Shown: positions 43,506 to 56,350, counted from the stretch's first letter. The stretch is 64,000 nt of DNA from Gerris lacustris (GCA_951217055.1 OX578280.1:17957394-18021393); one strand, 5' to 3'. The notes: generated by a model not told the origin, from the letters alone. Numbers and translations are program-made.

Positions 43506-44540
43506 AGCTGGTTAAAGCTATGAAATAGGATGATATTCCACAAAAAGAACATCAAATGTTAACTGGACTCAATATTGGTGTTGTTTACCTCAGAGAAATA
43601 CTTTTTTAAGTTTAATAAAAATAAATAAAAGAATTAAAGAAGCATTGAGACAAGAGTTTAAAGAATTGTGGTAAAGTGTATGAAAAAAGTTGCATTACGA
43701 CTCGCAGTTGCATTGTGCAAAAATAGTGATGCAACAATTCCACTTCTTCTAAACGAAAGGTGTCGAGAGTTTTTGGGTTTCAGTCGAGTGTATACATAAA
43801 AAAACCACTCCTTAAAAGTCTCTTCATTGGCAACATAACAATGGCAAAATGCGTTTAACACGTTCTTCAACACTTACACAAACGGTGAAAGTAAATATAA
43901 GGATTGGTTGCGTACTGAATGCAACTAGATAAGTACGAAGTTTAAGATCTTTATTATACTAATAGATAATTGAAAATACTAAGAATAAAATTTGAACGCC
44001 ACTTTCTAAAAGGCTCCTTTTTAAGAGGAAACGAATATAAGGCCATGCATTCGGTTTAGCACATACTGTATATATATATATTATAGTGATAATGGTGTTT
44101 AACATTTTCACACTACGGCGACTTAACAGAGAGATAACAGCCTCCGCGGGCTCCGCTAGGCAGCAGCACCAGTATAGGGCCGGGACAGTGTTGCCATTTA
44201 TTGACATCAAAATTACTTTACATTCTACACTCCAATTGTTAATATGTATCTGTTAAAAATGTGCAAGGATTTTAGATTTCTAACAACGAGTATTATAGTC
44301 AATGTTAAAATAAATAAGTAGGTATGTATTATGTTCATTAAAAATGAGGATGACACGATTAGTAGCAATATTTTTTTTTGATATACGAGTATAATAAGAT
44401 AGAATACTTGCATTCTACTTACATACTTGCAATACTTACATTCAAAAAATATGCATTAAGGTGTGTGATGATATCTTCAAACAAAATTATATATTTTTTA
44501 AAAACATTTTGCCCTAAAAGGGAATTTGATAGATAAGTTT
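43506..44540. other. No firm feature; GC-rich patch at 44095-44190
   Basis: Short open frames (43658-43873, 43959-44210, 44225-44413 on the minus strand) lack coding features. The GC-rich patch is probably the end of an unrecognised mobile element. Confidence 0.4.
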
Positions 44541-44544
44541 TTAT

Positions 44545-44950
44545 AGACATTAGTCTTTAGAATTTAGTCTTAGGACATTATTATTTAGAATTTAGTCTTT
44601 AGACTTAAGACATTAGTCTTTAGAATTTAGACATTAGTCTTTAGAATTTAGCCTTTAGACTTTAGACATTACTCTTTAGAATTTAGTCTTTAGACTTAAG
44701 ACATTAGTCATTAGAATTTAGACATTAGTCTTTAGAATTTAGTCTTTGGACTTTAGACATTAGTATATATTTACAATTGAATCTTTAGACTTTAGGCATT
44801 AGTATTTACAATTTAGACTTTAGACATTAGTATTTTAATTTAGTCTTTAGAATTTAGTCTTAAGACTTCAGACATTAGTATTTAGAATTTAGTCATAAGA
44901 CTTTATACATTAGTCTTTAGAATTTATTCTTTAGACTTCAGTCTTCAGAC
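44545..44950. repeat. Degenerate tandem repeat of TTTAGAATTTAGTCTTTAGAC
   Basis: Many variants of TTTAGAATTTAG, TCTTTAGAC and ACATTAG alternate irregularly over about 400 bp, typical of a decaying minisatellite. Confidence 0.92.
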
Positions 44951-45688
44951 AAATACTATATTAGATCAACAATTTTTCTTAAAGTTTTAAGAGTAGAAAA
45001 TATTATTTTTCTATTCGAATGTTGGAACATCAGAATTTCCTAACTAATTTAAGAAAAAAAAAACTATAATTAATTATTTTAATAACAATATAATTTCTTT
45101 AATGGTCTATTAAATGAACCATTTAATAGTCATTAAATTATATCTATTTGTCTTTATAGATTCCTCATAGAACATCTATAGAATAAATCAAATAAATCAA
45201 ACGACATTCTAAGAAATAATTATAGTATAAAAAAAATCCTTGATAATATTTGTCATTGGAAAAATCAAAAATTAAAATCAAAGAAACAAGAAACTTTAAT
45301 CGATAAACATCAAAGTTCCTTTCACTAATTAAAAACTTCCTTGAATAAAACATAATCAGTTTCAATATCAAGACTGAATTTTCATTTTCTTTTTTAAAAT
45401 ACATGAATGTAAGCATTATTTGAGAATAAAAACGATAAAACCGAATAAAGCAATATTATGAATATGCAAAATAATTTAACTGGTTTTCTATAAATTAATA
45501 GTTTGAGAGTTGTATAAAATTTCTTAATGTTTTCTCTGTAAAAAATATAAATGTATAGCAATAATAAATAATAAATACTATAAATAAAATAAATCTAATG
45601 CTATTATCCATAATATATTTTGTAAAAACAAAATCACACTACTACTAGGACTAATTGCCCACATTATTAATTCTAAAGATTAAAAAAT
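44951..45688. other. AT-rich stretch, nothing recognised
   Basis: Very AT-rich. The minus-strand frame at 45165-45416 has no coding character. Confidence 0.5.
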
Positions 45689-46212
45689 ATATTTTTTCCG
45701 TGGTAGGCTGTGAAATAGTAACTTTAGAGCCTAAAAAATATAGCTAAAATCCATCTTTTCATTACGTGGACTTAAAAAATCTTTTCATTACTCCTAGCTG
45801 TAAAGAAAATTTTTTTTACGTCCTAGGACGAAAAAAGTTTTTATTGTACTGCTGGCAATTGTCAAAACTTCCGTTACTAGCGCTGCAGTCTTTGTAGAAA
45901 TGCTTAGTACGATTTAATTCCGCTAGATGTCAATGCGTTTTATTTATCTTTTCTTATAAACCTCTTTTTAAGGTTTCTTTTTTTAAATCTTATGTATGTA
46001 CTAATATTTGTTATTATTATATTGATTATTTATTAATATTTAATGTTTTTTCATTGTCTGCTACCTCGGAAAAAATAGCATATGCTACGCGACTGTGAAG
46101 TGTTTTTTCTTTACCTTGGCAATATTTACTGTCCCGTATCGCTCGACAGTAAATGTAATTGCCGCGGTAAAGAAAAAACTCACTTCACAGCCTAGTAACA
46201 TAATATACTATT
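45689..46212. mobile_element. Non-autonomous DNA element, GGCTGTGAA ends, copy 2 (inverted)
   Basis: Reverse orientation of 30322-30850. It begins TATTTTTTCCGTGGTAGGCT and ends CAGCCTAGTAACATAATATA. The GACAGTAAA/TTTACTGTC hairpin is at about 46127-46156. Confidence 0.88.
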
Positions 46213-46627
46213 TTCCTTACGGGTCAAAAGGGTGTCGTTGATAAACGCTTTCATTTTTTCTTCCACTAAAATTTGCAGGTTTCTTTTTCGTAGTAATGGG
46301 AAGGTTCTAAGTTTTAGTCTGTGACAATTATCGATTGTCAAACAAGAATTTGCCGACAGACACTTCCTGTCCTTCTGGCTCATCTTTAAAAGATGGATCT
46401 GTGACAATCCCGTGGCATTTAATCCAGAGAACATAATATAAAACTTGTCTCTTTTGAGTTAAAATTGGCAATTCTTTGACTGAAGTCTTAGTTACATCTT
46501 CTTTATTTTGAATATCTTACATATAAGATATTGAAATATCTTATAACATTGAGGTTTTTGTAGATAATTTCCTGCTTTAGTGGAAAAAAATAGTATTATT
46601 AATAAAGCTCATCAACAGCGCCTGTAA

Positions 46628-46718
46628 GGAGGCAAGGAGGCCCGTGGTTTAAGTCCCGGTGCTGGGGTCTATTTTTCTCTGTATGTCTCCTGTAGTTAAT
46701 GATAATTATAATTTGATT
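46628..46718 (+). mobile_element. tRNA-Phe-derived SINE, copy 3 (5'-truncated)
   Basis: Starts inside the tRNA-like head at AGGCCCGTGGTTTAAGTCCC and continues with GGGTCTATTTTTCTCTGTAT and the AT-rich tail. The A box is missing. Confidence 0.82.
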
Positions 46719-47086
46719 TAAAGAAAAAAAAAAATAAAGCTCATTTAAATTGAGAATTTTTATTTTCAACTAAAAAAATCTCTAACAAATACCTGTTTTA
46801 TGTTAATACCTATTATTTTTACAAGTAATAATTTTTGTATCGTAAATTTCTCTCTTCCTGTTCACATAATATTCGTACTTCCAACTTCCGCTCTTTTTGG
46901 TCCTCCTTCATATTATAAGAATTAATGTTTTGAGCTTCCATATCTAAAACTGTAACCTTTCTTCCCACATTCTACTTTCATTTTGCCTTGGAGCTTTAAA
47001 CGACTGGATTATTCGATTATAATACTTCATGTGATTTGTCGACATTCTTAACCATTAAAAATTCTTGAATTGGTTATTACAACCTT
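46719..47086. other. Nothing recognised
   Basis: AT-rich sequence between a SINE and a minisatellite, without coding character. Confidence 0.4.
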
Positions 47087-47325
47087 GACTTCTGTGTTAC
47101 CAGTGAATTCTGAGTTACTTATGAGTTCTGAGTTACCAGTGACTTCTGAGTTACAATAATTCTGAGTTACTAATGAGTTCTGAGTTACCAATGACTTCTG
47201 AGTTACAATGACTTCTGAGTTACTAATAGAACTCATTAGTCATTAGTCATTTGGAGTTACCAATGACTTCTGAGTTACAATGACTTCTGAGTTACTAATG
47301 AGTTCTGAGTTACCAATAACTTCTT
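47087..47325. repeat. Minisatellite of GACTTCTGAGTTACCAAT-type units
   Basis: About 14 units of 15-18 bp (TGAGTTACtAATGAGTTC, TGAGTTACcAATGACTTC, TGAGTTACAATGACTTC). They are broken once near 47225-47250 by ACTCATTAGTCATTAGTCAT. Confidence 0.93.
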
Positions 47326-47649
47326 CGGCTTCCGTTTTCTTCTACGTCTCATTGAAGCCTATATTATATAATTTGATTCTCTAATTCTTCCCGTCTACGA
47401 CTCCTGAATTTATACATAGTCGAAACATTTAGCTAACAGATTACAAAATTTGCTTTAAAAATAAGAAGAAAATGTAAAACATTCATAGTGAAAGCCTATT
47501 CATTAATTTGTATTTATTCATCTAAAAAAAACCTGTTAAAGCCATCGTGCGTATAAAGAACGAAAAACAATTCGAAAAAAGAGCATAAAAACTGTTTATT
47601 TTTTACATATATTCAATTATTTATAGATAATGCGGAAGTGTTTTTTATG

Positions 47650-47925
47650 TCAATTTTTGTTAGTAAGTACATAAAAAAGAGTACATAAGTAGACTTCATT
47701 AAAGCGATGGTTCCATCTGCTAATGTATTCGGTGGCGTGGAAAAAATAATCATCTGATGTTTTCTGGCGTAAAGACGCCAGTGGATATTCAGTTTCTGGT
47801 ATAGCTGTGTCTTTGCGGTTTATGAACTTAGAAAATACATCTCCCCCCTTTTGGACACCATCAAAAGGAAATAATTCGTAGCGAATCGTAAGGTACAACA
47901 GCGCAATTAAAGTGACTTCAACCAA
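47650..47925 (-). CDS. Unidentified 91-codon open frame, protein-like
   Basis: It begins with a hydrophobic stretch (MVEVTLIALLYLTIRYEL) and continues with a balanced, non-repetitive sequence (GGDVFSKFINRKDTAIPETE ... TSDDYFFHATEYISRWNHRF) before ending near YVLTNKN. Composition is more coding-like than neighbouring chance frames. No domain or promoter is recognised. It could be a decayed gene, a captured or viral-derived fragment, or chance. Confidence 0.28.
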   Translation of the reverse strand: MVEVTLIALLYLTIRYELFPFDGVQKGGDVFSKFINRKDTAIPETEYPLASLRQKTSDDYFFHATEYISRWNHRFNEVYLCTLFYVLTNKN

Positions 47926-48900
47926 AGAAGTTAATCTAACTTTAATTGTACTTAATGCAATGAAAACAAAAGCTTAATTCACTTTTTTGATCATACCACG
48001 GACCGGAACTTCTTTTTTAAATTTTACATTATGAAAATTTTAAAATTTGCGAATAAAATTTTTGGATGAAGCGTTAAATATAATGAAAGTAAATCATTCC
48101 AAATTTTGGTTTGAAATTAAAACCTTTATCAAGAAAAGTATACCACATGCTGCTCTCACAAAATATCACGCTATAAACTATTTTTTTCTATATTATTTTT
48201 CCTATTTTTTTTCTGAGGTTTTATGATAAAGGTATCAAGAATTACATAGTCGAAGTCACAAGGTGCATAAGAAGGAAGAGACCATGTAGAAGAACGAGTG
48301 GAAGAATAACTCCATGAATTACAAATTGTAAGAGTCGCATACAGTATATTACTTTAAAAAAATTTTTTGCGACGTGAATTATCCGCCATTTTGAATTTCA
48401 ACAGCTGATAATATTGAGTTCGCTATATTTTTCCTTTGTGCGCGTCAAAACGATCTTTTATATTGGAAAGTTTCACGTTTTTATCTCTTTTGGTTCAAAA
48501 GTTATTGGAACCGTACAGAGTGACAGAAGGACACAGGAAAGAAACTATAAGGGTTTCTTTTTTTTGGTTTTACCAACGAAACCCTAAAAAATGAATTAGA
48601 GTAATATTATTGGTAACTACATTATATTATTTACAATAGGGGATTTGATACTACCTCACCATATAAAAATGTTATAACGGTAAACTAGAGAAAAAAAACA
48701 CAAAAAAAACAAAGCGGAAAACTGTATAGAGTACTTATTTACCGTCCCCTCAATTCCCTACCTGGGTAAGTATACCGAATTCATAAGATTCTTAATACAA
48801 CAAAAATAAAATCTTCCCCTAAAACAAAAATAAAAAAATAAATCTTTTTAAAACTTCAAGTAAAAAGTAAGTTCGCGTTCTTCATTTAACTTATACATAT
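47926..48900. other. No gene recognised; degenerate dispersed repeat motif
   Basis: At 48360-48590 there is a GTTATTGGAACCGTACAGAGTGACAG / AAGGGTTTC type stretch that looks like an old dispersed repeat. Otherwise AT-rich. Confidence 0.4.
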
Positions 48901-48903
48901 ATA

Positions 48904-49045
<142 letters not shown>

Positions 49046-49445
49046 ATTTACAGTTAATTGAATTATCGTGTACTTGTGGTGAAAGAAAAAGAAAATAATA
49101 TTTATTTAAGGATATATTCAATACAGACACGAGTGATGCGAGAATGTATAACAACACTTTTGTAGCAAGATTTCAATTTTTTTTATTTTACTTTTTTTTT
49201 AGACATAAAAAGAATTATATATTATGTTAGGATATTGTCCTTAAAATATGACTGCACGACCTGTCTATTAAGTTTGATAAAAAAAAAATAAAAACAATAA
49301 AGCAACTTTTGTATACAAATAAACAAGTTAAAACATAGATAATTATTTAATGGAATATTTGAAATTATCTATTGTAAAATTAAAATTACTCACGACGAGA
49401 AAAAAAAAAAACAAACATGGTAAGAAATTAGTTCAAAAGAACTCG

Positions 49446-49790
49446 TGTCTAATTGATGATCGGTTTTTTGAGAATGTCGTCCCTCGGATACCATGGACAC
49501 AAGGGGAGGAAGTTAAAAAATGATGAACGCGGGCTTATGTTTGCGTGGGAAAAGCAGTGTCGGTAAGGAAGGCAAGGTCTTCGTGGATCACGATACCTTC
49601 GTCTTCAGGACCGAATCCAACCCGAAAGCAATATAAACTAATAACTATGATCGTGAAACGCCGCGGGAACCCTACGGTACAGGGATATCCTTCGCCTTGT
49701 CTTTCACGTAATAACTGAGATAAAACAACAACAAGGTGAAATTGCACGGGGAGGAAGAACAACGACCCCGAAACTACGGGTTTGACTTAT
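49446..49790 (-). other. GC-rich island with a short open frame, origin unknown
   Basis: Much richer in GC than its surroundings. The minus-strand frame at 49762-49535 ends FGPEDEGIVIHEDLAFLTDT AFPTQT, which looks protein-like, but its N-terminal half does not. No splice signals or domain convince me. A fragment of a mobile element or old gene is possible. Confidence 0.25.
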
Positions 49791-50054
49791 TGGAATTTTA
49801 GGACCAACATAAATTGTTGGACGTCTTAGCAATAATGTTTGTCGATAAAGTAATAATCAGTACGAATGCGGAAGTTCATACAGTGCTTTAAACTACTTCC
49901 AGTTAGTTCAGGGATATTCTCTGTTATCTTATGTGTATGTGTTTCCCCTATTTGAAAGATATAAAACTATAAATAATTATAGATATAAATAAGTTAAGAT
50001 ACAAGGTCCAAGTATTAAAAAGAATTAAGGGTCAACGAATAATAGCTTCTTAAT

Positions 50055-50200
50055 AGCATGCCCAGTCTGGGATGCGCAGGAGCACTTGAGGCTGTGTTTG
50101 AGGAAACGAGCCAAGCAATAGTCTCTGCGCATGTTCAGTCTCAAGTGCGCCTGCGCATCCCAGACTGGGCATGGGCAGAGACTATTGTTTGGCTCGTTTC
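50055..50200. mobile_element. Short foldback element, overlapping inverted repeats
   Basis: CATGCCCAGTCTGGGATGCG near 50058 pairs with its complement near 50150-50175. Separately, GAGGAAACGAGCCAAGCAAT near 50100 pairs with the complement near 50180-50201. This gives two alternative interlocking hairpins in GC-rich DNA. Confidence 0.82.
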
Positions 50201-50380
50201 CTCTGTTCGGTTCGGTAGTCTGGACGAGGCTTAAGGCTGTATTTGATTCATAATTTAACGTATATATGTAATAAATGGCTGAAGAGGTATAATAATGGAC
50301 GTAATTAATATTACATATGAGACGTTTCGACCCTGTTAAATGGTCATTTTCTGTCATGGTTTAATAATCGTTCATCTTAA

Positions 50381-50623
50381 AGTCGAATAAATAAAATTGC
50401 AAAACTGTCTCCATAAGAGAGCAACAAATACAAATTAAACGTTAAAATTTAAATTAAAATAACTCAGAGTGACATAAAATACTACTCTGTAGTAAGACAA
50501 TTTGTTGGTTTTTTGATGTAACAATAAATTTACAATAAAGTTTCTTTTATTTAAATTCTAAATTTTTATTTGTATTTAACGCTCTCTTATGGAGAAAGTT
50601 TTTCAATTTTATTTATTCGACTC
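50381..50623. mobile_element. Foldback MITE with about 45-bp arms
   Basis: GTCGAATAAATAAAATTGCA then CTCCATAAGAGAGC on the left; the complement GCTCTCTTATGGAG then TTCAATTTTATTTATTCGAC on the right. Non-coding. Confidence 0.87.
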
Positions 50624-50818
50624 TTTGATGAACAATTAAAAAGCCTTACACCTCTTTAGCCATGTATCACTTATATAAGAGAATTACTAGGGTGTATCAC
50701 ATTAAATTAGTATCTACAATTTAATTAATTGCTTGTCATAATTTAATTTAAAGCTGACAATATGTTGGCGAAATGATCATAAAATTACAAAAGCATAAGG
50801 TTTAGATTTATAAAAAAA

Positions 50819-51036
50819 ATGACTACACAACACTTTAAAATAAAGAAGTACTCAATGACTACACATCAGTTTAAATTAAATGTGTGCTAATTGACAACAC
50901 ATCAGTTTAAATTAAAGGTGTACTAAATGACTACACAGCAGTTTAAATTAAAGGTGTACTAAATGACTACACAGCAGTTTAAATTAAAGATGTACTAAAT
51001 GACTACAAAACAGTTTAAATTAATGTGTACTATCTT
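50819..51036. repeat. 36-bp tandem repeat
   Basis: About six copies, the central ones exactly 36 bp apart, of AATGACTACACAGCAGTTTA AATTAAAGGTGTACTA. Outer copies are diverged. Confidence 0.92.
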
Positions 51037-51780
51037 TTATAAGTGAAAGATAAAAGAAAAATAGGAAACTAACAAATAAAATACGATCAGTGAAGAATGC
51101 TTAGGTAAAAACTTAAATCTTGTCGTTAGTTAAACCTGTATAACTTTCAAGCGTTGCGGGTTTGGATATAAAACATTGACTGCAGGGTCAACAAATTTTA
51201 AAACGATAACACTTATTCGCTACTGACTAGTAAAAATAGAGAGCGCCACTAACCAACCCAAAACCTTGTTTTTTGACAATTTTTTTTTTTTTTTTACTTC
51301 ATTATTTAATCTTTTATTAAAAGTTATAGAAACTCAAGGCATAACAAATATTTAATCATATACAAGAGATACAAACGAAAATAAAAGTACATCAAAATAG
51401 GTAAACGATTTCTGATTAAAAAAGTATAGGTAAAATTAAAATGATAAAATATAATTTATGAAGGAATATTTTTTATTTGGAGATAAAGTTTGAAGAAATG
51501 CAAATATATACTCGTCTTTTTGCTGAATGCGAATGGTTTAAACAAGTAGTTCTGTGAACAGTAGACCTAGCTTTAAAAAAAACAACATAATAATTGTAAA
51601 CATCAATTTAATGACTTAAAGGAACATCTATCCTAAATTTCAATAAAAAAATAAAATTCAATAAAAGCAATCCACATACGTAGATTTTTATGACTTCAAA
51701 GAACATCCATGCCAAATTTGAAGTGAATCGAACAACGTGTTTGGTAATAACTACGTAACAAACATTTGCAAATTGTAATA
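51037..51780. other. Nothing recognised
   Basis: AT-rich. The minus-strand frame 51608-51796 lies across a dispersed motif (GCCAAATTTGAAGTGAATCG) and the edge of the next MITE and is not a gene. Confidence 0.45.
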
Positions 51781-51916
51781 GGTTTGTTCCAACCACACTT
51801 CAAACTGGTTTGGAACTGTCCGACGCATGCGCAACGGACCACAATTTGTCGTTTTTCGCTAATGCACATGCGTCGTACAGTTTGGAACTAGTTTGAAGTG
51901 TTGTTGGAACTAACCT
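51781..51916. mobile_element. Small foldback MITE with GGTTTGTTCCAAC ends
   Basis: GGTTTGTTCCAACCACACTT..GGAACTG and its imperfect complement (CAGTTTGGAACTAGTTTGAA ... TTGGAACTAACC) enclose GCATGCGCAACGG. The ends are shared with the cluster at 55055-56350. Confidence 0.82.
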
Positions 51917-51969
51917 AATGCCAAACGGTTTAGTTTGGAGAAGAAAGGTTGAAACAAAGACCTTATAGT

Positions 51970-52315
51970 ATTACAACGTTTCCATGAGTTTTCAAAACCG
52001 CTTTGAAAACGATTTTGGTATTCAAAACCCCCTGGAAACGTCGATTTCAAAACGTTTTGAGTTCAAGGTCACAACAGCAAATTTTTGGTTTTGTATTGAA
52101 ACTGTTTTGAAAAAATAGCATGGAAACGGATCATTGACTTTAAAACAGAATTGAGACATGCGTAGTAGGTAGGATGAGCAGAGATATTATTATAACCTAA
52201 CTAGTCTGGAAGTTTATAGTTTTCAAAATTATTGTGAAAACTGTTTTGGAAACTCCTCATGGAAACTTTTTTGGTTTGAAACCAAAACAGTTTTGAAAAA
52301 TCATAGAAACATAGT
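51970..52315. mobile_element. MITE with GTTTCCATGAGTTTTCAAAAC ends
   Basis: CGTTTCCATGAGTTTTCAAA at the left is mirrored by TTTTGAAAAATCATAGAAAC at the right. The interior holds repeated AAAACNNTTTTG motifs on both strands. Non-coding. Confidence 0.7.
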
Positions 52316-52468
52316 AGATGTTTGGTCAATTATCTATGGTATGTATCTCAAAATAAATAAAATAAGAATTATAGATGGGAGGTAACAGAAAAAATTACAC
52401 TCCTAGGTCGGAATTTTAATCACAGATATTTGGATTTTCAATCGAATGCTCAACTAATTAGTTCTTAA

Positions 52469-52703
52469 GGCACTTCTTTAAATTGTTACTCCCCTATGTT
52501 GTTTTAGAATAAAAACAGACTTTGACTAAATAACTATTAAGACAAAGGGATGTTTAATCCAATGCACTTTGGGACAAAGGAATATCACACTTCTGTTTTT
52601 ATAAGGGGAGTAACAGTCTAAAGAAGATCATTCCGTGTACCTTCTTTAGATTGTTAGTCCACTCTGTTTTTTTATAAGGGGAGTAACAATCTAAAGAAGT
52701 GTC
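52469..52703. mobile_element. MITE, CTTCTTTA family, one full and one partial copy
   Basis: The full copy at 52469-52625 resembles 13648-13798 and 22974-23128. A hairpin unit of the 15041-15765 type (CCTTCTTTAGATTGTTAG ... AACAATCTAAAGAAG) follows to 52703. This may be an early step of the same tandem growth. Confidence 0.85.
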
Positions 52704-53398
52704 GTTCTTAAAATATAGTTACATTTTCCAACATGGATTCAACAATTACTTTATTCTTCAGGCGATTTACGTCAAGTTGTGATCTAACGTAGCCTTAGTA
52801 CGAGCTTATTTCTCATGATCTCTTAATTGCATCCTTAAGTGTTAAATGGTATAGTTAAGTGGGAATACCGAATGTAATAATTCTCTCAGACAGTGACACA
52901 TCTGTAATGATTCTATTATACATTTTAGGCGCCAAGCCAACAAACAATCATTCCAGTCTTTGATATATGATGATTGATGGCTATTATAAACAAAAGTCGG
53001 TGTTTCGTCTGCCTCAACAGCAGATACTCATTCAATTCAAATCCATTTTTTTTCTCAACCTGTTGCTTTGTGAACGGTTCGTCAGTGTTTAAGGCCAGGT
53101 ACCAAGTAATTACTTGTAAGGTGTGAATGAAACCATCGATGGGTGCAGGTGCAGGTATTCATCAATGACAGGATAACAAAGTATTAACAATCAAATACAA
53201 AGAGTAATCTTGAAAACAAAATTATACAAAATTAGTTTCTCATAATGAATGGATAAGTAATTACGAACTTATTCATTCTGGATGAAAAAAATTATTGAAA
53301 GCAAAGAATTTAAATTGATTGTAATGCCAACAAAATTTGAAGTAAAGAAGATATAATTCGGGAAAAAAAGAGTGTGTTAAAATAATGGTGTTATAATA
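52704..53398. other. Nothing recognised
   Basis: No open frame, RNA gene or repeat that I can support. Confidence 0.45.
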
Positions 53399-53605
53399 CA
53401 CTAGGCATCGCGTGGCTCTATCATTGAAGCGAGCGTATTGCAATGAAATACTGAATATTGAAATTTATTAATCACGATGAATGTCTTAGTTGAAGATAAG
53501 TGGAAGAGGGTAGTGTGGGGGTACTCGGTACAAAGCTTTACATCCTAAACAAACCTATACACTATACGACTATAACAATCTTAACCACTCGCGGTAGCTT
53601 TTAAA

Positions 53606-53658
53606 CAATTATTGAAGCGAGCGTAGCGAGCTTCCTACATTCAACGAAATATGCTCCG

Positions 53659-53718
<60 letters not shown>

Positions 53719-54962
53719 AGTAACGTTTACGCGTGTGACGATAACTTGAGTAAAAGTTGACCGATTTAGTTGAAATTTGGTATACATGTTCCTCTTACTA
53801 ATACTCAGGCTAAGTTCGTTGGACAGCGTGATCCGTCCAAGAGTTCGCGCACAACGCTCGCGTAAACGAGAGGTACAAAAATTAAATTGGAATTTCAGGA
53901 CGGGAAAAGATTCTATCATCATCTACTCGATGAGACGAACATTTTTTTCAAATAACATTTTTTACTAAAACCAACAGCGACACCGCTATGACTTAATAAA
54001 GATCGCTAAAACTATTAAAGCGGACCTAAACGTTTATAATAGAGAAAACAACCTTTTTACCGATATCTTACGTTCTAACGAAACGATTTTAATAAAACTT
54101 CATATACACCATCTAATGCACAATTGAAACAGGTATGCAAAATTTCAATTTGATACATGCAGTAGTTTGTTTGTAGCAAAGAGATACAAATTATAAATAT
54201 TGAAATAGAGATGTGTGGTTAGAAGAATAGTAAGAATGCGGGGTGGTTCCCTTACTACTAGCCGCTGCACTACTACCAGACCCATTATCTATCAACTCAT
54301 CATGATTCACAATAATCTTTTTTTTCAATATTCAAATTCAATACATATTTATTACTATACGCTCGCTTCAATGATAGAGCCACGCGATGCCTAGTTATAA
54401 CTGTATCTCTTCACTACGCAAAGACTTCTGCTTGTATCAAGTTGAAATTTTGCATGCCTGTTTTAATTGTGCATTAGATGGTGTATATGAAGTTTTATTA
54501 AAATCGTTACGCTAGAACGTAAGATATCGGTAAAAAGGTTGTTTTCTCTATTATAAACGTTTAGGTCCGCTTTAATAGTTTTAGCGATCTTTATTAATTC
54601 ATAGCGGTGTCGCTGTTGGTTTTAGTAAAAAATGTTATTTGAAAAAAATGTTCGTCTCATCGAATAGATGATGATAGAATCTTTTCCCGTCCTGAAATTC
54701 CAATTTAATTTTTGTACCTTTCGTTTACGCGAGCGTTGCGCGCGAACTCTTGGACTGATCACGCTGTCCAACGAACTTAGCCTGAGTATTAGTAAGAGGA
54801 ACATGTATACCAAATTTCAACTAAATCGGTCAACTTTTACTCAAGTTATCGTCACACGCGTAAACGTTACTGACAGACAGACAGACAGACAGACACACAA
54901 GATGCAGATTTCGTTGAATGTAAGAAGCTCGCTTACGCTCGCTTCAATTATAGAAAGGCTAA
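53606..54962. mobile_element. Large inverted repeat with (TCTG)n, arms about 560 bp
   Basis: The left arm (53606-54190) and right arm (54405-54962) are inverted copies: GAAGCGAGCGTAGCGAGCTT, a TCTG run (53658-53718; shorter GACA run at 54872-54895), GTAACGTTTACGCG, ATAACTTGAGTAAAAGTTGA and TATTAAAGCGGACCTAAACG, in mirror order. A further short inverted pair (GGCATCGCGTGGCTCTATCA at 53403 and its complement at 54371-54390) overlaps rather than nests. Open frames on either strand are shadows of the repeat. A partial single copy is at 28893-29130. Confidence 0.88.
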
Positions 54963-55054
54963 CTTAACAATTTTCAAATTAAAATACCGAAAATATAATA
55001 AAATAGAAGAATTAAACAATACATTGTGCGACAATTCAAAAGAAAATCGACAAT

Positions 55055-56350
55055 TAGGTTTGGTCCAACCAAGCAGAGTACCGTCTGCGGGATCGTCACG
55101 GGCATGCGCAATGGATAAAAGCCGTTCCAACCCGACTTGTGACAGTGTTTCGTACCGTCCTCCAAACTGTTCTACCCCGCGCTGGGATCGTTTGCGAACT
55201 GTTTACTGTGCGGTTCAAACGATCCTCTCCTTTAAACAATGGGTTTGTTCCAACCACCCTATTGGTACCGTCATTTGTATCGTCCCACGGATCGTTCAAG
55301 AATCGTTTAGGACAGGTTTTATACGCATGCGCTAACGTTGTAATGTAATAAAATCACGTCAGGTTGGAACTAGTTTAGGACTATAATTCGCACTTTATTA
55401 AAAAACATTCAAGGAAACCTAACAGTTAGGGAACCTTCCTGTTGATATTCTTTACTATTGACAGTACGTGGTATTATCAGAGGATCGTTGGAACCGTACA
55501 GTGAACGGTTTGCAAACGATCCCTGCCCGGGTTGGAACAGTTTCGTGGATGATACAAAACACTGCCATAAGTCGGCTTGAAACGGCTTTTATCCATTGCG
55601 CATGCCCGTGACGATCCCGCGGACGGTACAATGCTCGGTAGGAACAAACCTTAATACCAAGTACTGCTGTTAGCTTGACATGCGCAATTATGTCAATTAT
55701 CACACATGTCAACCAGAGGTTCCCTAACTGTTAGGTTTCCTCGAATGTTTATGTGCGAAATATAGTCCTAATCCCGTTCCAACCTGACATGATTTTATTA
55801 CAGTACAATGTTAGCGCATGCTTATAAAACCTGTCCAAAACGATTCCCAAACGATCCACGGGCGGATATAAAAGGCGGTACAAATAGGGGGGTTGGAATA
55901 AACCAATAGGTTTGTTCCAACCGAGCATTGTACCGTCCGCGGGATCGTCACCGGCATGCGCAGTAGATAAAAGCCGTTCCAAGCTGACTTGGTACAGTGT
56001 TTCGTACCGTACACGAAACTGTTCCAACCCCGGCAGGGATCGTTTGCGAACCGTTCACTGTACTATCCCAACGATCCTCTGACAATACCATGTACTGGTA
56101 CTGGTTTGTATGACATGCGCAGTTATGTCAATAATTACAAATATCAACAGGAAGGTTTCCTAACTGTTAGGTTTCCTTAATGTTTTTAATACAGTGCGAA
56201 ATATAGTCCTAATCCCGTTCCAACCTGACATGATTTTATTACAGTAAAATATTAGAGAATGCTTATAAAACCTGACAAAAACGATTCCCGAACGATCCGC
56301 GGGACGATACAAAAGGCGGTACAAATTGGGTGGTTGGAATAAACCTATAT
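55055..56350. mobile_element. Cluster of related MITEs with TTGTTCCAAC and GATCGT motifs
   Basis: At least four segments in alternating orientation share GGTTTGTTCCAACC, ACCGTCCGCGGGATCGTCAC, GGCATGCGCA, AAAGCCGTTCCAA, GTTTGCGAACCGTTCACTGT and CCTAACTGTTAGGTTTCCT. Boundaries between copies are hard to fix. The many open frames here are translations of these repeats. The ends are also seen at 51781-51916. Confidence 0.8.

Noticed and set aside
53641..53922. Frame encoding QTDRQTDRQ repeats
   Set aside because: Translation of the TCTG microsatellite within a dispersed repeat; the same frame occurs at 28884-29069 and 54668-54967.
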